From Phycisphaerales bacterium (lineage in GTDB: Bacteria; Planctomycetota; Phycisphaerae; Phycisphaerales; UBA1924), in assembly GCA_020849105.1 (NCBI GenBank), contig JADLGW010000028.1, positions 124,001 to 188,000 of the forward strand: a DNA stretch of 64,000 nt. The letters are read 5' to 3'. The position numbers and the translations under genes were made by a program. Positions 42,555 through 51,272 of the stretch are shown in pieces. The notes below the pieces were generated by a model, which was given only the letters and a program-made list of their open reading frames with translations, did not search any database and was not told the origin of the DNA. Numbering within the stretch: the first letter of the stretch is position 1; every line of letters starts with the position of its first letter.

Positions 42555-42995
42555 CTACGCCCGACCCGCGGGCCGGCGGTAGACCAGCGTCACCCGGTTC
42601 CCGCGTTCGTTGAACGTCACGCTCGTCATGTAGGCCCGCATGAGCATCAGGCCGCGACCCGAGGGCCGCTCCAGGTTCTCCTCCAGCGTGGGGTCCGGGA
42701 CGCCCGCGGGATCGAACCCGGGCCCGGTGTCCTCCACCGTCACCACCGCTTCGCGGTCCGTCACCCGGAACTCCAGGAGAATCGGGGCGTCATCCGGCTT
42801 CCCCCGATGCCCGTGGCGGTGCGCGTTGGCCATCGCCTCCTCAACCGCGAGGCGCAGGGCGAACTTCGATGCATCCGTGTACCCGTGGCGGCCCGCCGCG
42901 GCCAGGATCGAACCCACCGCTGAATCGACCCCCGCCCGCTCATAGGGCAGGCGGACGCGCCCGGAGTCGGGCTGGGATGATGGGGTCGGGGTCAC
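42555..42995 (-). CDS. RsbW-like serine-protein kinase / anti-sigma factor (HATPase)
   Basis: 146 residues from a GTG start. GHKL ATPase motifs: N-box [16 protein letters not shown]1 box [10 protein letters not shown] and G2 box [13 protein letters not shown], all in the compact form of RsbW/SpoIIAB. It would phosphorylate the anti-anti-sigma factor encoded just upstream. A TTG at 43073 would overlap the STAS gene and add a basic Ala/Arg-rich leader; the GTG has AAGGGGA upstream. No sigma factor gene is next to the pair. Confidence 0.85.
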   Translation of the reverse strand: MTPTPSSQPDSGRVRLPYERAGVDSAVGSILAAAGRHGYTDASKFALRLAVEEAMANAHRHGHRGKPDDAPILLEFRVTDREAVVTVEDTGPGFDPAGVPDPTLEENLERPSGRGLMLMRAYMTSVTFNERGNRVTLVYRRPAGRA

Positions 42996-43065
42996 GGCGA
43001 CAGGGGTCCCCTTTCCGGGCGGGCGCGCGGCGACTCGGCGGCGCGCCGGGCCGGCCCGCTCCTCG

Positions 43066-43425
43066 TCAGGCAAAGCTCTTCAGAGCGGCCTCCGCCGTGT
43101 CGTGGATCTGGAACAGTTTGTTGAGCTTCGTGATGACAAAGACCTCGTAGATCTGCGGATCGATGTTCGACAGGCGCAACTGGCCGTTGCGGGCCTTGAC
43201 CTTGTTGTTGATCGTAATGAGCGTGCCGAGCGCGGCCGACGAGAGGTGGTCCACGTTCGAGAAACTGATGAGGAGTTTGGGCCTGGGCGACTTCTCGACG
43301 ATCGTCGAGAGTTCCTCCCCGATCATCTGGATGTTCGCCTCGTCCAGGATGTTGCGGTCGATGAACTCCGCCACGGTCACGTCGCCGTGGGTGCGGGTGC
43401 GAAGTCGGGTGTCCTCGGCGGGCAT
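43066..43425 (-). CDS. STAS-domain anti-anti-sigma factor
   Basis: 119 residues, one STAS domain. DVTVAEFIDRNILDEANI opens the fold; KLLISFSNVDHLSSAALGTLITINNKV carries the Ser residues that a partner kinase would phosphorylate; LFQIHDTAEAALKSF closes it. It pairs with the HATPase gene downstream as in RsbV/RsbW or SpoIIAA/AB modules. It has a GGAG site at good spacing and lies after the secretin terminator. Confidence 0.88.
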   Translation of the reverse strand: MPAEDTRLRTRTHGDVTVAEFIDRNILDEANIQMIGEELSTIVEKSPRPKLLISFSNVDHLSSAALGTLITINNKVKARNGQLRLSNIDPQIYEVFVITKLNKLFQIHDTAEAALKSFA

Positions 43426-43521
43426 GGCGGTCTCCAGGGGCTTCGGAAAGAGAGCATACGCGGGGTCGGGTGCGGCCGCTCCTGTGCCGTCGTCGGAGCC
43501 GCGGCGAGCGGTACGGCATCC

Positions 43522-43551
43522 AAGAAAAAGCCCCGGCCTGAGCCGGGGCTT
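43522..43551 (-). terminator. Rho-independent terminator of the secretin gene
   Basis: A 10-bp stem aagccccggc / gccggggctt (43528-43537 and 43542-43551), loop of 4, followed on the minus strand by TTTTCTT. It lies 24 nt beyond the secretin stop codon. Confidence 0.8.
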
Positions 43552-43574
43552 GTGCGGTCGCTCGCGGGCGGGGT

Positions 43575-46500
43575 TCAGCCGCCGAAACCGGTGCCGAGTT
43601 GGCCGGGCAGGCCGGGGAAGTACCGGTCCTCCTCCTCGTTCTGGATCAGGATCGTGGGCTTCACCAGGATCAGCAGCGTCTGCTCCTCCTTGCTGTCGAT
43701 GCGGTTGGTGAAGAACCGGTTGAGGATCGGCACCTTCGACAGCACCGGCACACCGGTCTCGATACTGAACTCGGTCACGAGCCGCTGCCCGCCCATGAGC
43801 AGCGTGCCCTGGTCCGGCACCGTCACGCTGGTGCGGACCCGGGTCACCGTCACGGTCGGCAACTGGATGAAGGACTGCGTGTCGGCGGAGTTCACCAACT
43901 GGCCGCCCGCCACCGCCGTCACCGGCTGCTGCGCGAACCCGTCGATGCGGGAGACGCCCGCGTCGAGGTTCATCGTGACGTACCGCCGGTCGGCCGTCAC
44001 CGTGCCCTCCACCAGCAGCGTCACGCCCTCGCTGACGACGTTGATCGTCGGGTCGAAGCCCACGGCCGAGTCGGCCACGATGGGCTCCAGGTCGGACACA
44101 AAGGCCTGCTGCGTCGCCACATAGATGTTGGCCGTCTGCCCGTTGGTGAACGTCAGGCGCGGGGCCGTCAGTTGCACGGACCGCCGGTCCGCCTGGGTGG
44201 CCTGCACCACGAAGTCCACCTGGATGTCGTCCAGGAACGACCCCGCGATGCCCAGCGCGGGCGCCCCGTTCAGGATGTCGGCCGCGATGCCCGAGGAGGG
44301 CGCCAGGTTGGCCGCCATGCCCAGCGAGTCCTGCTGGAACCCGATGGGCGACCAGGACCGCGGGTTGATGACGCCCTGGGTGATCTCGTTGCCCGTGCCG
44401 CCGGTCTGCCCGGTCGGCGGGACGAAGCCCGTGATGTTGCGGTTCAACCGGCCGTTGGTGAAGAAGTCCCGCGGCTGGATGCTCGGGTCCACCGCGCGGG
44501 CGGCGCGGAACTGGTTGTTGTTGGAGTTGATGTAGACGTCCAGGTCGAAGCCGATCTGCTCGAAGAAGTCGTGGTTGACCAGCAGGAAGCGGGTCTCCAC
44601 GTTGATCTGCATCGCGCGGACCTCGCGGAGTTTCGACAGCAGCCCCGCGATCTCGCGGTGGTTCTTGGCCGTGTTCGTGATGATCAGGTTGCCCTGGTTC
44701 ACCAGTTGCTGGATCTTGCCGGTGGTCCCGCCGTTCTCCTGCCACCCCTCGAAGTCGATGTTCTGCGTGATGATGTTGACGATGTCGGTGATCTTCTCCT
44801 CGCGGTCGCGCCGGTCCTGGTCCTGCGTCTGCTGGTTCTGGTCGCCGGAGAACGGGCTCTGCCCGCCGCTGCCGCCCTGGCTGCTCTGCAGCACCGATTG
44901 CAGGTCAATCCGCGGCACCTGGTCGTAGTCGGGGATTTCCAGCAGCAGGTCGCGGATGTCGTAGATCACCAGGGTGGTGTTTTTGCGGATCGCGTCCTCG
45001 CTGGCGATCGTCACGATCCCGTCGTACACCGCCCAGTCCGCCCCGCCCAGCCCACCGTCGCCGACCTTGGACACCACGCGGTCCAGCAGGGTCTTGGGCG
45101 TGACGTTGACCAGGGAGAGAGACACGGTGCTGTCGCGCCGAACCCCGACCGCTTCCAGGGATTGCCAGTCCACGTCGATGTTCAGTTGGGTGTAGTCGCC
45201 CACGAACTTGACCACGTCCTCCAGGGAGTTGTCGGCGAACCGCACCGACGGGATCCGCTTGTTCGGGTTGTCCAGTTCGGCCATGACCCGCCGGTTGTCC
45301 TCGGAATCATGGAAGGCGATGGGCTCGCCGCGGCGCACGCTCAGCGCGGGCCAGTCCAGCGGGTAGTTGATGATCCCCGGGGGCGGGACCGCGGCGGTCT
45401 GGTTCTCGACGCTCGTGTTCGCGAAGTTGTACCTCTTCTGGTCCTGCAGTTCCTGGTAGCCGCGGAAGATGATGTTGTCGCGGAACACGTCCCGGAGGAT
45501 GAGCCCCGCCGGGTTGATGGGGTCGATGAACAGCAGTTGGTCGATGGACTGCAGCGCTTCCTTGTACCGCAGTTCCTTCTGGTACGCCCGGGCGCGGTCG
45601 AGCAGTTCGTTGATCTTGCGCTCGCGCTCCTGGCGGGCAACCGTTTCGTGCGTCCGGGCCGCCTCCTGGCGCTCCTTGGTCTCGCGCTCCGAGTTCGCCC
45701 GCTGGACGGCCAGTTCGGTCTGGCCGATGTCGGCCCGCAGCGCCTCCACCCGTCCGCGCAGCGTCTCGAACTCGGTCTCGGAGAACGAGCCGCGGGCCTG
45801 GTTGATCGTGATCCCGGCCTGGGCCATCAGGTCGCGTGCCCGGACCGTGTCGCCCGTCCGCAGTGCCCGGCCCGCCTCGTCCACCTGGCTGTTGAACACC
45901 GCCAGGGCCCGGTCGTGTTCCTGCCCGGTCTGCTGCTGCAGGTCCTGGAGCAACCCGCCGCCCTGTCCCATCCGGACCCGGGCTTCCTGGACCTGGTCGT
46001 CCACATGCTTGACCTGTTCGGCCGTCAGGAGTGAGCGGTACTCATTGCGGACCCGGGAGTACTTGTCCAGGGCCTCCGCCCACCGGGATTCCTGCATCGC
46101 CTGGTCCGCCTGGGCCAGCAGACTCTGGGCCTCGAACTTGCGGGCCTGCTGGATCAGGTCGTCGCTTGTCGGTTGCTCCGCGGGCGGGGTGGCCGCGGGC
46201 TGGGCCGCGGGCTGCTCCGCAGCGGGAGGGGGCGTTACGGGCTGCTCGGCGGGGGGCGGGGGCTGAGTCTCCGGCTGAGCCGGCGGGGGCGGGGGTGGCG
46301 TGTTGTCGCGGCGCTTGATCACACCGGGCTGCACAAGGCCGGGAGACCCCGCCGAGCCCAACGACCCCTGCGAACCCTCAAGGTTCACAATCCGCGTCTG
46401 GTAGGTCGCGAGCGTGTCCTGTTGCTCCAGCGACAAATCCACACCGGAACGGAACACCATCGACAAGCCGCTCTTGGCCTCGGCGTAGCGACCGGCCTCG

Positions 46501-46988
46501 AAGTCCTTCACCGCCTGCGAGAGGGCATCGGGCACGACCGCCGCGAGTTCCTTCTTCCGCGAACCCGCCTCCTCCAGCACCTTCCAGGCCTGGGCCGTCT
46601 GGCGAGGGTTGGCGGTCACGCTCCTGGATACCGCCCTGGCGTGGTGCTCGGCCGTGCGGACGTCGCCGTCGGCCAGGGCCAGACGGGCCTTCTCCAGACT
46701 CACATCCAACGGGTCCGCCGACTGGATCTGCCGGCTCGCCGTCATCCACAGGTCCATGGCCTGCCGGCGCGAATCATCGGTCGGGCTCATGGATTCCAGG
46801 GCCTTCTGGAGCACCGCCCGGGCCTCCACCGGCTTCCCATCCTTGAGCAACTGGTCGGCCTGCGAAACCGCCGACAGCGCGGCCGGTTGTACACCGCCGG
46901 CGGATTGAGCGAGCGCCAGGGGTGTGCCCGTCACCGTCAGGGCCAGGGCGAGCATCGCGAGGGAGCGGACGGTGGTACGGGTAGCCAT
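43575..46988 (-). CDS. Large secretin (type II/IV pilus outer-membrane pore family)
   Basis: 1137 residues with a signal peptide (cleavage after ALAQ, near 27). An N-terminal half of about 500 residues is helical and TPR/coiled-coil-like, with repeated Gln/Glu/Arg heptads at about 350-470 and a Pro-rich stretch at about 226-275. N-domain modules follow (SLEDVVKFVGDYTQLNIDVDW, then VSLSLVNVTPKTLLDRVV, then NLIITNTAKNHREIAGLLSKL). The C-terminal secretin core has VQLTAPRLTFTNGQTANIYVATQQ, VTVTRVRTSVTVPDQGTLLMGG and PILNRFF. It forms a gated outer-membrane channel for pili or protein export. It has no adjoining pilus genes. The strong start site is GGAGG. Confidence 0.88.
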   Translation of the reverse strand: MATRTTVRSLAMLALALTVTGTPLALAQSAGGVQPAALSAVSQADQLLKDGKPVEARAVLQKALESMSPTDDSRRQAMDLWMTASRQIQSADPLDVSLEKARLALADGDVRTAEHHARAVSRSVTANPRQTAQAWKVLEEAGSRKKELAAVVPDALSQAVKDFEAGRYAEAKSGLSMVFRSGVDLSLEQQDTLATYQTRIVNLEGSQGSLGSAGSPGLVQPGVIKRRDNTPPPPPPAQPETQPPPPAEQPVTPPPAAEQPAAQPAATPPAEQPTSDDLIQQARKFEAQSLLAQADQAMQESRWAEALDKYSRVRNEYRSLLTAEQVKHVDDQVQEARVRMGQGGGLLQDLQQQTGQEHDRALAVFNSQVDEAGRALRTGDTVRARDLMAQAGITINQARGSFSETEFETLRGRVEALRADIGQTELAVQRANSERETKERQEAARTHETVARQERERKINELLDRARAYQKELRYKEALQSIDQLLFIDPINPAGLILRDVFRDNIIFRGYQELQDQKRYNFANTSVENQTAAVPPPGIINYPLDWPALSVRRGEPIAFHDSEDNRRVMAELDNPNKRIPSVRFADNSLEDVVKFVGDYTQLNIDVDWQSLEAVGVRRDSTVSLSLVNVTPKTLLDRVVSKVGDGGLGGADWAVYDGIVTIASEDAIRKNTTLVIYDIRDLLLEIPDYDQVPRIDLQSVLQSSQGGSGGQSPFSGDQNQQTQDQDRRDREEKITDIVNIITQNIDFEGWQENGGTTGKIQQLVNQGNLIITNTAKNHREIAGLLSKLREVRAMQINVETRFLLVNHDFFEQIGFDLDVYINSNNNQFRAARAVDPSIQPRDFFTNGRLNRNITGFVPPTGQTGGTGNEITQGVINPRSWSPIGFQQDSLGMAANLAPSSGIAADILNGAPALGIAGSFLDDIQVDFVVQATQADRRSVQLTAPRLTFTNGQTANIYVATQQAFVSDLEPIVADSAVGFDPTINVVSEGVTLLVEGTVTADRRYVTMNLDAGVSRIDGFAQQPVTAVAGGQLVNSADTQSFIQLPTVTVTRVRTSVTVPDQGTLLMGGQRLVTEFSIETGVPVLSKVPILNRFFTNRIDSKEEQTLLILVKPTILIQNEEEDRYFPGLPGQLGTGFGG

Positions 46989-47321
46989 TGCAACCTCCAA
47001 AGACCGACGGCGAGTCGGCAAACCGGATGAACATCCCTGTGTGCCCGGCGGTACACGGGGCGGAAACATTGGCGGTCCCTTTCCAGGGTCGTTTCCGCCG
47101 CCCCCGCTCCCCATCTCCAGGGAGCGCTGGACCCGGTGGCCTCCTCACCGGGTCGTTCCGAGCGGTCGGAAGATACTCACGCCGGTTGCGAAACGCAACC
47201 CCTTTGGGCAGGGTTTCGGGGCCGGCTGCTTCCATGCTCCGCGGGGGTGTCTGCCGCCTCCGCCCTGGTTCGGCAGACTTTGCGCCCGGGGTGGTGTCCG
47301 TCCGTTCCCGGGCCGGACCGG
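46989..47321 (-). other. Intergenic region upstream of the secretin gene, with inverted repeat
   Basis: Over 300 bases with no convincing gene. Near the secretin end it has an inverted repeat, ggcggaaac (47059-47067) and gtttccgcc (47091-47099), enclosing a smaller stem ccct/aggg. This would fold as a long hairpin in the secretin leader, 70-110 nt before the ATG. A promoter could not be placed. Confidence 0.45.
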
Positions 47322-48386
47322 CTATTCGAGCCAACTTCGGGATGTGATCCCCTCTTCCAGCGGGATTGTCGGGGTGTCCGGGTCCGCCGGCTGGTGCGTC
47401 AGTTCCGCCCATCTCTCCGGCGTCAGGCGGTCAGAGGTAATTACCGCAACTTCATCCCATTCGTCCAGCCCTTCTGGAAGCAGTTGGTCCGCGGCCTCCA
47501 TCGCCAGTTCCTCCGCCCGCCGCAGGGAGGGGGCCGACAGCAGGACATCCAGGTAGCGTGGATCCTCCGGCTTTCCATCCGGGCCGGGGAGGCACCGCAC
47601 CAGGCACCGCCACGGCGTGACCCCCAGAGGTCTGTCCTCCTCGTCCACATTGGCGTCGGGGTCGATGTTCAGGACCAGCCGCCAGTCGTCCCGGAGATAC
47701 TCGACAATCTCGTCCTGGGTCAGAAGGTCGGGTCGGTCGTCCGGGGCCACCAAAACACCCCTGTGCTCGTGGGCCGCGGAGTCAGCCCCGGCGGGCCCCT
47801 CCCCACCCTCCCCTTCGGCCCCGGTGTCGATGGCCGCCAGGTCGTGGGCCGCCAGAAGCCGCTCGATCCGCTCCCGGTAGGCCGTTTCAGCCCGGATGGT
47901 CACGATCTTGTGCTCATCCACGAAGACGTAGAAGAAGGGCTCGTCGATCATGGCTCCGAAGCCGCACAGGCCGTCCTCGAAGAAAAAACCCCGGAACCTG
48001 CGGAGGCAGTCGAGCATCCTGTCCATCCCCAGCAGGTCGTAGGAGATATAGGGGTCCACCTCCCGGTAGGCGTCCTGGCCCAGGTAATCGAAGATCGGGT
48101 ACACGCGGCCGGGGAGCAGGGCCAGCAGGGACCGGCACAGCGGCTCCAGTTTCTCGGCGCTGATGACCACGTCGAAGACGTACCGGTCGGGCCATTCCTC
48201 GAGATTGGCCGCGGGGCCCTCTTCCTGGAACTCTCCCGATTCCGCGTCACCGCCGTCGGCAGGCTCAAAATCGACGCAGTACCCGGGTTTCGGGGTCATG
48301 GGCTCAACCGGGTAGACCCCCAGCGGAAACTGGAAGCCGCCGGCGGCCTGTCGCTCGATCGTCTCGTCCACGCGGCAGCGGGCCAT
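47322..48386 (-). CDS. Hypothetical protein, acidic
   Basis: 354 residues, strongly acidic, no signal peptide or membrane segment. Seen features: YVFDVVISAEKLEPLCRSLLALLP, VYPIFDYLGQDAYREVDPYISYDLLGMDRML, GFGAMIDEPFFYVFVDEHKIVTIRAE, a Gly/Glu-rich loop at about 190-210, and WRLVLNIDPDANVDEED. The C-terminal YLDVLLSAPSLRRAEELAMEA is a probable helix. I do not recognise the family; it may be a taxon-specific protein. It is transcribed toward the secretin gene but with over 300 bases between them. Confidence 0.7.
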   Translation of the reverse strand: MARCRVDETIERQAAGGFQFPLGVYPVEPMTPKPGYCVDFEPADGGDAESGEFQEEGPAANLEEWPDRYVFDVVISAEKLEPLCRSLLALLPGRVYPIFDYLGQDAYREVDPYISYDLLGMDRMLDCLRRFRGFFFEDGLCGFGAMIDEPFFYVFVDEHKIVTIRAETAYRERIERLLAAHDLAAIDTGAEGEGGEGPAGADSAAHEHRGVLVAPDDRPDLLTQDEIVEYLRDDWRLVLNIDPDANVDEEDRPLGVTPWRCLVRCLPGPDGKPEDPRYLDVLLSAPSLRRAEELAMEAADQLLPEGLDEWDEVAVITSDRLTPERWAELTHQPADPDTPTIPLEEGITSRSWLE

Positions 48387-48481
48387 CAGGCGGAAGGGTA
48401 CAGGGGACGATGAACGGAGAACAGGGCTTGGAACCGTTCCCGGCCTCTCGTTTCCTGCTTCGTGTTCCCTAATGTCCCGCC

Positions 48482-49249
48482 ATGCACCTGCTCGCCGTCA
48501 GCATCGGGAATACCCGGACACGCCTGGGCGTGTTCCGCGGCAAGGACCTGGACCGGTCGCACGTCGTGGACAACACCGATACCGCCGCCCTTATCGAGGC
48601 GGCAGAGTCGATCGAACCGGACCGGGCGGACGCCCCGGTCGTCATTGCCTCCGTGAATGACCAGGTCGCCGATGCGCTGGAGGACGGCCTGCGGCCGAAC
48701 TTCGCGGGGCGGGTCCACCGCTTCGGACGCGACCTGACCATCCCGATCAGGCACTCGCTCCCGGACATCTCTCGCACGGGGCAGGATCGGCTGCTGGGGG
48801 CGCTGGCCGCCCACGCCCGGACGCAGCAGGCGTGCGTCGTCATCGACGCGGGCACCGCGATCACCGTGGACTTCGTGGACGGTGAAGGTGTGTACCACGG
48901 CGGGGCGATCGCCCCGGGCGTGCGGATGATGCTGCGGTCGCTCCACGAGCACACGGCCGCATTGCCCGACGTGGAGTTCCCGCGGCGGCGGGGCGGGGAC
49001 GCGAGCCCGTTCGGGCAGGACACGGCGTCCGCGATGATCCTGGGCGTGCGCTCCGCCGCGGTCGGTATGGCGCGGCTCCTCATCGACCGGTACGCGGAGG
49101 CCTTCGGCGCTTACCCCGTTGTGGTCGCCACCGGCGGCGACGCACCCTCCCTCTTCGAGGGTGATCCGCTCGTCGAACGCATCGTCCCGGACCTGGTCCT
49201 GCTGGGCATCCACGCCGCGTGCGAGAAGGTGATGGAAGAGGGCGAGTAA
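48482..49249 (+). CDS. coaX: Type III pantothenate kinase
   Basis: 255 residues, the CoaX size. It phosphorylates pantothenate in the first step of coenzyme A synthesis and needs a monovalent cation. The ASKHA phosphate loop LLAVSIGNTRTRLGVF is at about 3-18. The second loop VVIDAGTAITVDFV has the catalytic Asp, followed by GGAIAPGVRMML. ATGGDAP closes the site. In this family SIGNT replaces the more usual DIGNT at the first loop, a change that should be tested because that Asp contacts metal. Divergent from the hypothetical gene. Confidence 0.88.
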   Translation: MHLLAVSIGNTRTRLGVFRGKDLDRSHVVDNTDTAALIEAAESIEPDRADAPVVIASVNDQVADALEDGLRPNFAGRVHRFGRDLTIPIRHSLPDISRTGQDRLLGALAAHARTQQACVVIDAGTAITVDFVDGEGVYHGGAIAPGVRMMLRSLHEHTAALPDVEFPRRRGGDASPFGQDTASAMILGVRSAAVGMARLLIDRYAEAFGAYPVVVATGGDAPSLFEGDPLVERIVPDLVLLGIHAACEKVMEEGE

Positions 49250-49393
49250 GGCGGGGGTCAGCCCGGCAGTCTGACCGCGGCGGCCGCCGGGTGTTGCAGG
49301 TATCGGCCGGAGCGCTGGAACGGCCCTTGGCGCCGGTTGCAGGCTGGTGATACCGAAGTCGGCTCGCTCAATGCTCCGGAGAGGCCCCGACGT

Positions 49394-50347
49394 TTGACCG
49401 CGACCTATGCCATTCTCACGCCGACTGCCGCGCCCGGCGCGATCGCGGTGATCGAGGTTCGCGCGGACGATGCCGGGGCGGCGATGCGGTCGCTCGGTAT
49501 CGAGCCCGTGGCGGTCGGCGACGCGCGCGTGCGCGACCTGCTGGGCGTAGACCTCGGGGTCGTCGCACGGTGGTCGATGGATCTGATCCACCTCATGCCG
49601 CACGGCGGCGTCGCGGTCGTGCGGGAGATCGCCCGGCGGCTGGAGGGGTGGGGGGCGCGCGCGGCCAACCCCGACCCGCGCGCGGCGTACCCGGAGGCGG
49701 AAACGCTGATTGAGGCCCGGGCGCTGGCCGCGATCGCTCAGGCGCGGAGCCGGCTGGCGCTCGACCTGCTGCTGGATCAGCCCCGCCGCTGGGCGGGAGC
49801 CCCGGAGCGTGCCGCGGACGGGCGCGACCGGGTGCTGCGGCGCCTGATCGATCCGCCGCTGGTTGTCGCGCTCGGCCCGCCGAACGTGGGGAAGTCCACG
49901 CTTGTCAACGCTCTTGCCGGTCGCTCCGTCTCCATCGTGGCGGACGAGCCCGGCACGACGCGGGACCACGTCGGCGTGATGCTCGACCTGGACGGGCTGG
50001 TCGTGCGGTATGTGGACACACCGGGGATGCGGGACACAGCCGCCGCGGTGGAGGGCGAGGCCGCGCGCGTTGCGCTCGAACTGGCCGCACGCGCCGACCT
50101 CCTCCTCCTGGTCGGCGACGTGACAGCGGCCCCGATCGGGCTCGTCCCCCTGCTTTCCCTTCGCGCCCGTTGTGTGGTCGCCACGCGGTGCGACCTGGGC
50201 CGGCCGCCCTGGCCTCACGATGTCGCGGTGTCGGCGCGGACCGGCACGGGGATGGAGGCCCTGGCCGCGTCCCTCCGGGATCTGCTTGTTCCACCGGACC
50301 TGCTCGCCGACCCCTCGCCGTGGGTGTTCTGGGGGCAGCCGGACTAA
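49394..50347 (+). CDS. Shortened MnmE/TrmE-like GTPase
   Basis: 317 residues. The N-terminal part ([19 protein letters not shown]; later [15 protein letters not shown]) resembles the folate-binding domain of MnmE, and the G domain has G1 GPPNVGKST (161-169), G2 PGTTR, G3 DTPG (208-211) and a G4 of the form TRCD instead of NKxD. MnmE is normally about 450 residues and ends in the catalytic C-x-G-K tail; that tail is missing here and the helical domain is reduced. It is probably a divergent paralogue with a different role. The TTG start follows GGAGAGG; an upstream TTG at 49337 would add 19 residues. Confidence 0.7.
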   Translation: MTATYAILTPTAAPGAIAVIEVRADDAGAAMRSLGIEPVAVGDARVRDLLGVDLGVVARWSMDLIHLMPHGGVAVVREIARRLEGWGARAANPDPRAAYPEAETLIEARALAAIAQARSRLALDLLLDQPRRWAGAPERAADGRDRVLRRLIDPPLVVALGPPNVGKSTLVNALAGRSVSIVADEPGTTRDHVGVMLDLDGLVVRYVDTPGMRDTAAAVEGEAARVALELAARADLLLLVGDVTAAPIGLVPLLSLRARCVVATRCDLGRPPWPHDVAVSARTGTGMEALAASLRDLLVPPDLLADPSPWVFWGQPD

Positions 50348-50387
50348 TATTGAGGCTCATTTCGACCCCAGGAAACCCGGGACGCCT

Positions 50388-51272
50388 ATGGCCATCGACC
50401 AACGCCACACACAGATCAAGGAAGGGGCCGGGCTCGAGGAATCCCGCCTCAACGTCGAGTTCATCGAGTGGCTGCGCAAATGGAGCACCCCGCTGCTCAT
50501 CGTGATCGCGGCCGCGGCGCTCAGTTATGTGCTGTACCACAAGTACCTGGAGCGGCGGGAGAACCGAGCGAACGATGCCTTCGCCAGCCTGGAATCGGTG
50601 CTGGCATCCGCCAACCCCAACCCGGCCTCGCTCGTGAGCGTCGCCGAGGAGTACACGGGAGTGCGAGCGGTCCCGTACCTGGCACGGCTCGCCGCGGCCG
50701 ACACGCTGCTTGCGGCGGTGCAGCGCGGCGTCGATCCCGGGGCCTCCGTGGGCCCGGACGGCAAGGTCGCCAGCGCGAGCGACCTGATGGATGAGCAGGA
50801 GAAGACGGCGAACCTGAACGAGGCGGCACGCCTGTACCAGGCCGTTTTCGACGAGTGCAACGGCAAGCCCGGCCTTGCGCTGCACGCCATCGGCTCCTCC
50901 TTCGGGCTGGCGGCCGTTGCCGTGTGCCGGGGCGACCTGCCCGCGGCGAAGGCGGCGTACGAGCGGACGGCGTCGATCGCCGAAGCCGGCGGGTTCCCGA
51001 TCCAGGCCCGGATCGCCCGCGAGCGCATGGCGGGACTCGACGCGCGGGCGCAGATGCCGAAACTCTTTGAGGAATCGGAACTGCCAAAGTTGCCCTGGGC
51101 ACCGGAGCCGCCGCCCCCGCAAAGCCCGGAGGGGACGACTCCGGCCGCCGGTGGCGAACCCGCCCCCGCCGGTGCCCAGCCGCCCGCGGTGATCCCGGAG
51201 CAGCCGGCGGCGACCCCGCCCGCCACGCCGACGCCAACCGGTGGTGAGCCGGGCGGCCCGCCGCCCCCATGA
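50388..51272 (+). CDS. Membrane-anchored TPR-like protein
   Basis: 294 residues. A short N-terminal cytosolic part is followed by one membrane helix at about 34-52 (STPLLIVIAAAALSYVLY) and a large exported domain with helical pairs (YLARLAAADTLLAAV, LNEAARLYQAVF, LGLAAV-type, AKAAYERTASIAE) that look like TPR units. The last 65 residues are Pro/Gly/Ala rich. The overall plan recalls YfgM-type proteins associated with secretion, but similarity is not strong enough to claim that. Its stop codon overlaps the next start (ATGA). Confidence 0.7.
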   Translation: MAIDQRHTQIKEGAGLEESRLNVEFIEWLRKWSTPLLIVIAAAALSYVLYHKYLERRENRANDAFASLESVLASANPNPASLVSVAEEYTGVRAVPYLARLAAADTLLAAVQRGVDPGASVGPDGKVASASDLMDEQEKTANLNEAARLYQAVFDECNGKPGLALHAIGSSFGLAAVAVCRGDLPAAKAAYERTASIAEAGGFPIQARIARERMAGLDARAQMPKLFEESELPKLPWAPEPPPPQSPEGTTPAAGGEPAPAGAQPPAVIPEQPAATPPATPTPTGGEPGGPPPP

